From: Ornithodoros turicata
Taxonomy: Eukaryota > Arthropoda > Arachnida > Ixodida > Argasidae
Length of the DNA: 64,000 bases
Direction: 5' to 3'
Assembly: GCF_037126465.1 (NCBI RefSeq)
Contig: NC_088203.1
Coordinates: 88,288,668-88,352,667 of the forward strand
Below the pieces are notes generated by a model, which made no database searches, was not told the DNA's origin, and saw only the letters and a program-made list of their open reading frames with translations. Below, in pieces: positions 58,105 through 64,000 of this stretch (position 1 is its first letter; every line of letters begins with the position of its first letter). Both the position numbers and the translations under genes were made by a program.

Positions 58105-59309
58105 CAGGGTGTCGAACCGAACCCGAACCGAAAACCGTACCCGAACCGTTATTTTTGCCGGAACCGAACCCGAACCCGAACCGAAATTTTCATGACACTG
58201 TTGAACCCGAACCGGAGCAGAACCGTAAAAAATAATAGCGGTAACCGGTTCGCAACAAAACGGTTCGGACATAAAAGAAGTCAGCATAAGAGTTCCTCTC
58301 TATCCCCGAACGAAGACACATTGGTATCATCATCACGCGCCTATATCATAAATTTCAGAAATGTTCACCTAGCAGTCAGACGACGACGTATAGTAAGTAT
58401 ACTTTCAGCGTCGTTTTAACATGTTGAAGAGCAGTTGTCCTTGTGAGTGCCGCGGCTAGCGCCCCACGCACGCGGTGCGGCGTCTACTCTTCAGAGACCA
58501 GGTGCCACGCGGACGAATGAAACACGAATGGAGTAGGCCAGTTATATAGCTCTACAGGACGAATATGTGATCAAATAAGCGCCCAAGATTTCCCTTTACA
58601 CGTGAGCAGCACAAATTAAACAAGTCAGAAACATGAGAAGTGGAGAAGGAGCGTACGCAGAACGGTGCCTGTTTGATTGGTCGTGCTTTGAAAAGTAAAT
58701 GTGGTTCTGCTTATTGGTAGCGCAGTTGTGTCGTCGTGACACATTGCCGTTGTGTTGTGGATTAACAAGTACACTGCTGTGAGCTCGGACAGAGTAAGGC
58801 TTGCAGGCTTATTTTCGACATGCTTCAGTACGGTTTCAGATCGATTCACGCTACGAAGGCACTGTGCTGGCAAGTACTGTCGTCTATGTTACGCTGTCCA
58901 TCTTATTAGGCTTCCTTTAAGTGTATCTTGCTGGCACTGTGCGTGTGAAAAAATATATTTTGGGAACAGAAAGTAGCAGGACTACACCGCTTCAACGGCG
59001 TGAACTCTAGTTGCAATAAGTGTTCATCCATTTCTCATTTCTCTCACTAAAGGGCTACCTCACCGCTAGAGACGTCAATGCAGACAACAGCAGTAAGCTA
59101 TTAGCCACGCATTTCCTGATAAAAGCAGTTTTAAGGAACATATATAACGGAAGCGTTGAACCGGTTCGCGAACCGGTTCGGGGCTGCGAACCGGTTTGCG
59201 AACCGGTTCGATTTCTGGCCTGGCCGAACCGGAACTAACCGGAACGAAATCAAAACAACGCGAACCCGAACCCGAACCGAACCCGTATTTTTTGCGGTTC
59301 GACACCCTG
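58105..59309. mobile_element. hAT-type non-autonomous transposon, 1,205 bp, nested in the LINE
   Basis: The termini CAGGGTGTCGAACCG and CGGTTCGACACCCTG are perfect 15-bp inverted repeats. The 8-bp flanks 58097-58104 and 59310-59317 are both catataac. Subterminal zones hold many cgaacc and aaccggttcg words, likely transposase-binding repeats (clusters at 58112-58260 and 59158-59290). The middle has no frame resembling a hAT transposase. Excising it restores the LINE RT frame. Confidence 0.9.
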
Positions 59310-59666
59310 CATATAACACGACTTTTTTAAATTAACTTTCAGCTTATTTGTCGCCATCCATTGGGAAAGCCTGTTAAGAACTAGGTTTGCCTTTTCAAAA
59401 ATTTCATTTATTGACATGCCATCAACAAATATGTTTGTGTCGTCCGCGTATAATATGGTAGTGGTTTGAAGTACCTCAACGAGATCGTTGACATACACTA
59501 GGAACAAGAATGGGCCCAGAACAGAGCCTTGTGGTACGCCACACGTAACATTTTTTAAAGATGAGTAATCATTATCAATTATGACATACTGTTTTCTACC
59601 CGTTAAATAATTTCGCAAAAAGTCGAGCGGAGGACCACGAATTCCATAGCACTCAAGCTTCTTCAA
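59310..59666 (-). pseudogene. LINE RT palm portion
   Basis: The frame holds FLRNYLTGRKQYV, GVPQGSVLGPFLFLVYVND and ILYADDTNIFVDG (catalytic Asp-Asp) and then MATNKLKVNLKKS. It stops where the hAT element enters. Confidence 0.88.
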
Positions 59667-59957
59667 TAAAATTGTATGATCAATTAGGTCGAATGCTTTT
59701 GTTAGATCGATGAAGATACCCAGGGTTAGAATTTTGTTATCAATGTTTTTTTTTTTTTTTCAGGTATTCAACTATATCCACCAAAGCAATTTCTGTAGAC
59801 TTCTTTTTTGTGAAGCCATACTGTGAAATCGAGAGCAAATTTTCTCGCATAAAGAATTCTTGAAGCCTGGTTAGAATGGTTTTCTCAACAATCTTACTAA
59901 AAATTGAGAGTAACGATATTGGACGAAAATTGTCAACTAATAACAATAATAACAGGA

Positions 59958-60270
59958 AGGAAGCAGACAGTGAGCTATTTCAAAGTCTTTGGATGCCAGG
60001 CTTTCGCATGGATCCCGTCGCAGGAGAGAACGAAACTCCAAGCTAAGAGCAGGAAAAGCATTTTCCTGGGTTACTGTAACGACCGCAAATCGCACAGGCT
60101 ATAAGACCCAGAACGGAAGGTTGTCTTCGTCAGCAGGGACGTCAGATTTCTTGAGCATCGAAGAGGTTCGGAACTCCTACAACAAGGCAGCAGCGCTGAC
60201 AGGACCGCTCCTAGCGTCACCTTTTACGACACCATTCAGAATAGAGAGGCAGGTAGCTCCGATGCCTTAG
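59958..60270 (+). pseudogene. pol: copia integrase C-terminal segment (after the LINE)
   Basis: RKQTVSYFKVFGCQAFAW and RKSIFLGYCNDRK are the conserved post-core motifs. A shift near 60090 moves the rest to another frame (SSAGTSDFLSIEEVRN). The segment joins the interrupted integrase upstream once the LINE is disregarded. Confidence 0.82.
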
Positions 60271-60406
60271 AAACGCCTCCCCGCTCAGAAGAAGACTCTG
60301 AAGCCACCAGAGAAATGTCAACGGCTTCAAGTGAGGTCAACAGTTCCAACAGCGAGGACAACCCTGCACGAAGATCCAGTATAGGCCATCACGCCCGCCT
60401 CAGCGA

Positions 60407-61778
60407 TTGCAAGTTGACCCTACAAAGAAAAAATACTGCGAGACTGTGGAGCCTTCTACCTACCAGGAAGCATTATCTTCACACGATGGTCCAAAGTGGA
60501 GAGAAGCAATGGACGACGAGCCAAGTTCACTTCATGATGCGGGCACTTGGACCTTGGTTGACAGGCTACCTGGGATGAAGGTTATAAGATCCAAATGGGT
60601 CTATAGGATCAAAAGGAATGAAAAAGGAGAAATACAAAAATATAAAGCCCGTCTAGTCGCCGTGGGTGCAGGTCAGGTCCAAGGTATCGACTACTATGAA
60701 ACTTGTTCACCAGTGGTGAAGCTGACGAGTCTCCGTATGTTATTAGCTCTGGCATGGTCATGCGACAACTAGATGTGAAGATGGCCTACTTACACGGAGT
60801 CCTCTAAGAAGAGGTGTATATGGAACAACCACCAGGCAGCAGTAAGATGGGGGAGAAGGTTTGCAAGCTGCAGAAGCCCATCTATGGATTAAAACAATCT
60901 GGAAGAACATGACGTTGGACAAAACGCTCCGTGAACTTCATTACAAACGACATGAGACGGACAGGTGCGTGTACGTCTTGCAAAACGCAACGGACAAGGT
61001 TCTCCTCAGTGTTTATGTCGATGACATGTTGATGGGCGCAAACAACAAGAGCGCACTCAAGAGAGCGATCGAGCAATTGGGCAAGAAAATCGACTTGAAA
61101 GACCTGAGTGAACCGAAGTACATCTTGGGCATCGAGGTCAATTATGACAAGCGCCAACGGAAAATAACCATACATCAGGAGAAGTACATAAAAGAGATTT
61201 TGGGAAATTTTGGAATGGGAAATTGCAAGCCAGTGAAGACGCCAATAGAAAAGGGACGCCATGCACAACTCACATCCAAGTCAGAAGATAGTACCGCAAC
61301 GAGGGTCGATAGAGACCACGAAGGGAAAGACGTGCCTTTTCAAAGTCTGATCGGAAGTCTCATGTATCTGGCACAAGCGACGCGACCTGATATTGCCTTC
61401 GCAACAAACTTCTTAAGCCAATTCAACAACTGTTACAACGACACACACTGGAAGATGGCAAAACGTGTACTTCGCTACCTGTCTGGAACCAAGACGATGG
61501 GAATAACCTACACAGCTTGTGGCTTACCAACTGTGGGCTACACGGATGCAAGCTTCAATGAGGAAGAGACTGGGAAAACGAGAAGCGGCTACGTTTACAC
61601 GATATCCAAAGGCGCTGTTAGCTGGAGATCCGCCAGACAGCAGGCCGTGACACTTTCCACATGCGAGGCCGAGTACGTTGCACTCACAGAGTGCATCAAG
61701 GAAGGGAAATGGCTGAAAATGTTCTTGAACGAATTTGGCCTACAGAAATACTCCACAGGAGAAATGTTGTTGTCATGA
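60407..61778 (+). pseudogene. pol: copia reverse transcriptase and RNase H (broken)
   Basis: RT opens with EAMDDEPSSL, KWVYRIKRNEKGEIQKYKA and RLVAVGAGQVQGIDYYETCS. A shift/stop follows at 60772, then QLDVKMAYLHGVL with a stop at 60805. The palm catalytic motif is YVDDMLMGA (61012-61038). The later blocks are LIGSLMYLAQATRPDIAF and AKRVLRYLSGTKTMG. RNase H begins with GYTDASFNEE and has STCEAEYVALTEC. The missing first-position Val/His normal in copia (VARLVA-GF) is altered to AVGAG. Not translatable as one protein. Confidence 0.9.
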
Positions 61779-62025
61779 GAAATGTTGTTGTGGTTGTCAT
61801 TGCGACAACCAGTCCGCCATCAAACTGGTGGAGAACCCCGTGCACCATCAAAGGACAAAACATATCCACTTGAAATATCTCTTTGCTAGGAACGAGATCG
61901 AGAATAAGGAATTTAAAGTCTCCTTCGTACCGACAGAACGCATGATCGCCAACGCCTTGACAAAACACGTACCTCACCCGAAGAACGTCCTGTGCGCCCG
62001 AGGTTTCGGACTTGACGTCTCTTGA
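61779..62025 (+). pseudogene. pol: copia RNase H C-terminal segment
   Basis: CDNQSAIKLVENPVHHQRTK, then HIHLKYLFARNEI and TERMIANALTK are the last conserved copia RNase H blocks. They are offset from the preceding frame by a local duplication of gaaatgttgttg at 61760-61795. Confidence 0.88.
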
Positions 62026-62069
62026 GGACACCGGCCACAGTAGCGTATCAGCTGGTTTGGGTGGGAGCA

Positions 62070-62257
62070 TGTGGACAGATGCTCATCCCAGCTGAGACCG
62101 CATTGTTTACAACACTGGGTATTTTCGTGAGAACCTTTGCTTCGGTTTTATTGGTTTGGTTTTTGAGAGAGAAAAAAAAAATAAACGGCTGGCTGTAGCG
62201 AGGGGCGCGACAGCACATTCTAGTTGGCCGACACTACCGTCTACATGTAGCTGCCCA
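62070..62257 (+). repeat. 3' LTR of Ty1/copia element
   Basis: A 188-bp repeat, tgtggacagatgctcatccc ... gctgccca, preceded by the polypurine tract. It is shorter than the 5' LTR by a deletion near 62220-62230. Confidence 0.85.
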
Positions 62258-64000
62258 AAGTATTGTCAGGTTTATTCTCCTGCTCCCCGGTACAACGTAC
62301 TATTCTCCTCCACACAACATGGCCCCCCAACCTCCCCATCCTTCTCCCTCCTCCCGGAAGCCCCGCATCACGTGTCCTCACTCCCGCTCTCACGAGACCT
62401 CGCGAGAGCGTACATTAATTCTGGTTTGGTTCTCCTTCACAGTATATAACTTGATTTATTGGTTGTTTGATCACTTCCCTGCGTCTTGAACAAATTTCCC
62501 CACTACAGTGATCAATGCGCGTTAACGAACCACAGGATGTCGAAATTATCCGCTGTCCTGCCCCGCGGCACGTGCAGAATGTCGCCACACCGCACAAAGG
62601 TACGCTGATTCCCCTTATGTGTAAATCTACTTCCAATTATTATTATATAATGCGGTAGGAAGGAGGTAACCGTGTGCAACGAGTCTAGCTCTCTTGGTGT
62701 CAGTTTCGCAGAGACTGTTTTGGGAAATCGCCAGGTATCGCTGTAAACCAGGACTGGCAAGCGACACGGATATTTTGACACTGTAAGCATACTAGTTATG
62801 CACACCATTTTTTCATAGCTCTAAAATAAAGCGGGAAGTATAATTTAGATTTAATGTGTATTTAATACCGTCGTATGTCATTTAACATGAAATAGTTGCT
62901 AAACATTTCCTACGATGGGGATTTCTCGGCTATTCTTTTTCTCCAAAGGTGCTCCATTTTTTCATGTGCCCACTGTTCAAGGGCTGATCTGGTTTTACAT
63001 CTATTCAAGGTCTCTCATCCATGTGTGACATATAGTAGCACGGGAACTAGTACCCTCGTAGCTGCCTGACCCGTAACTGTAGTCTTGCAACAATGAGTTA
63101 GGCCGTTTTGAAGCAATGCTAACCTCCCGTCACGTCATTTCTGATTGCCATTTAGTGGCACCCGTCCGGTAAGTAATTATGAGCAATGAAGTATCTAGTA
63201 CTTTTATGGAGTAAGCGTGCTTGACATGCGTAACACACGCTGAGCGAAGTTATCCTCTTGTTATTTACTCATTCACGTAGATTTCCTTCTCTGATGCAGC
63301 ACAACTGGCTTTGGAACGTTCCTTCGCATTATTTTCCGCATGCCTACCAGATTCTCTTCGTGCAATGAGATGGAGAGCGAGTTGGCTGAGTACCATGATG
63401 AGAGAAAACACAAGAAGACACTGTCCCTTGTCCGTCCCTGTCGTCTTGAGCGTTCTCTCATGAAGATTGCCGCCCTGCACAAGACATTCCTTATGGGGAG
63501 AAAGAAGTTGCTTATTACCGCACGTGTCGCTCTGTGTGGCAACACGTGTGAAAGACCTCTCCGCACACAGAGACAGAGGGGAAAAAAAAGGTAACCTGGG
63601 GGCGACGTTCTTAGAAGTACATCGCCATAGCAACGCAAGGGGGGTCGTCGAGTCAAATTAAGTCCTGAGCAAAGACTGTGGTCGTCGGAATTGATCTATT
63701 TATGGCCCAGGAGACGCCCAGCTTGATGTAGGACGCGGAGACATTCCACAAGAAATTATGTGCTGTGGGTTACTGGGATGGAACACGGGCCAACGGGGGC
63801 TTTTTATAAACTGTCGTCGGCAAGCTGCCCTCCTCAGATAACGAGAAAACGCCTTTCGACGACTGCATGACGTCAAGTGCAAAATATGGGACATATGCCA
63901 ACTGGATGTGCGCAGATGAAACGGATTAACAACAAGCAAAGGCATAAGTTGCACTTCGTGTCAAATTTTGCTCTACGAAAATTATGAAAAGGCACAATTT
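62258..64000. other. No recognised gene; one dispersed repeat
   Basis: At 62530-62592 the sequence ccacaggatgtcgaaattat, then ccgctgtcctgccccgcggc repeats the unit at 48905-48965. The frames at 63265-63660 overlap on both strands and show no domain. Nothing else is recognised up to the right edge. Confidence 0.5.

Larger units (their letters stand above)
57216..59951 (-). mobile_element. LINE of the Jockey/CR1/L2 group, 5'-truncated, nested in copia
   Basis: Minus orientation, with the 3' end at 57216 (aataaaataaatctc and a GA/CT-rich tail). The flanks 57210-57215 and 59952-59957 are both acagga, a short target duplication. RT blocks in order are NFRPISLLSIFSKIVEK (about 59925), GVPQGSVLGPFLF (about 59545), YADDTNIF (about 59450) and VKFLGLYLDPCLTF (about 58005). 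The frame is broken at an A run (59745-59760). The gene is split by a hAT-type element at 58105-59309. The endonuclease domain is absent. Confidence 0.88.
54973..62257 (+). mobile_element. Ty1/copia retrotransposon, defective, with nested LINE and hAT
   Basis: LTR, gag, protease, integrase, RT, RNase H, polypurine tract (tttgggtgggagca, about 62056-62069), LTR. The gag-pol order with integrase before RT is diagnostic of copia. Reading frames are broken at about 56091, 56650, 56740, 60270, 60772 and 61778. A 2.7-kb insertion interrupts the region after the integrase core. Removing that insertion gives an element of about 4.5 kb, normal for the family. It can no longer encode a full polyprotein. 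Confidence 0.92.

Overview
The window looks like nuclear DNA of a chelicerate, most likely an ixodid (hard) tick. The evidence is split-exon animal gene structure with GT-AG introns, tRNA-derived SINEs resembling the tick 'Ruka' family, and a dense load of LINEs, Penelope-like elements, TIR transposons and LTR elements at moderate GC. No bacterial, plasmid or phage organisation is present. The species cannot be fixed from the sequence alone.

Only one host gene is convincing. It is a dpr-family (defective proboscis extension response) immunoglobulin-domain neuronal surface protein on the minus strand. Three consecutive coding exons at 18802-18594, 16371-16210 and 13722-13371 have matching splice phases and encode Ig domain 1 (split over two exons) and Ig domain 2. 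The signal-peptide exon(s) and the C-terminal exon(s) were not found, so the gene is partial here. Everything else is intron, intergenic DNA or mobile-element DNA.

Layout. 1-1.3 kb: end of an LTR element and a deleted SINE. 4.0-4.8 kb: AT-rich MITE inside an older repeat. 8.9-9.2 kb: two hairpins with a shared leader. 13.4-18.8 kb: dpr exons, with a Penelope-like fragment, a mariner-like remnant and a 413-bp hAT-type MITE in the introns. 19.6-26.35 kb: a 6.75-kb unit bounded by 66-bp identical inverted repeats. 27.9-28.7 kb: two Penelope-like 3' ends joined 5' to 5'. 35.1-43.0 kb: two abutting TTAA-flanked units. The first contains a LINE whose zinc-finger region is split by a tandem LTR-internal-LTR-internal-LTR array of a miniature LTR retrotransposon. 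45-52 kb: L1/Tx1-like and RNase H-bearing LINE pieces, the latter with a cassette-like repeated 3' end. 53.9-54.8 kb: a full tRNA SINE followed by a LINE tail. 54.97-62.26 kb: a dead Ty1/copia element carrying a nested L2/CR1-like LINE, which in turn carries a 1,205-bp hAT-type element with a perfect 8-bp target duplication.

The window is therefore mainly a layered transposon record around a conserved neuronal gene. No element seen has an intact full coding set. The youngest-looking events are the 6.75-kb unit (identical 66-bp ends), the LTR tandem array (nearly identical 966-bp periods) and the nested hAT element.
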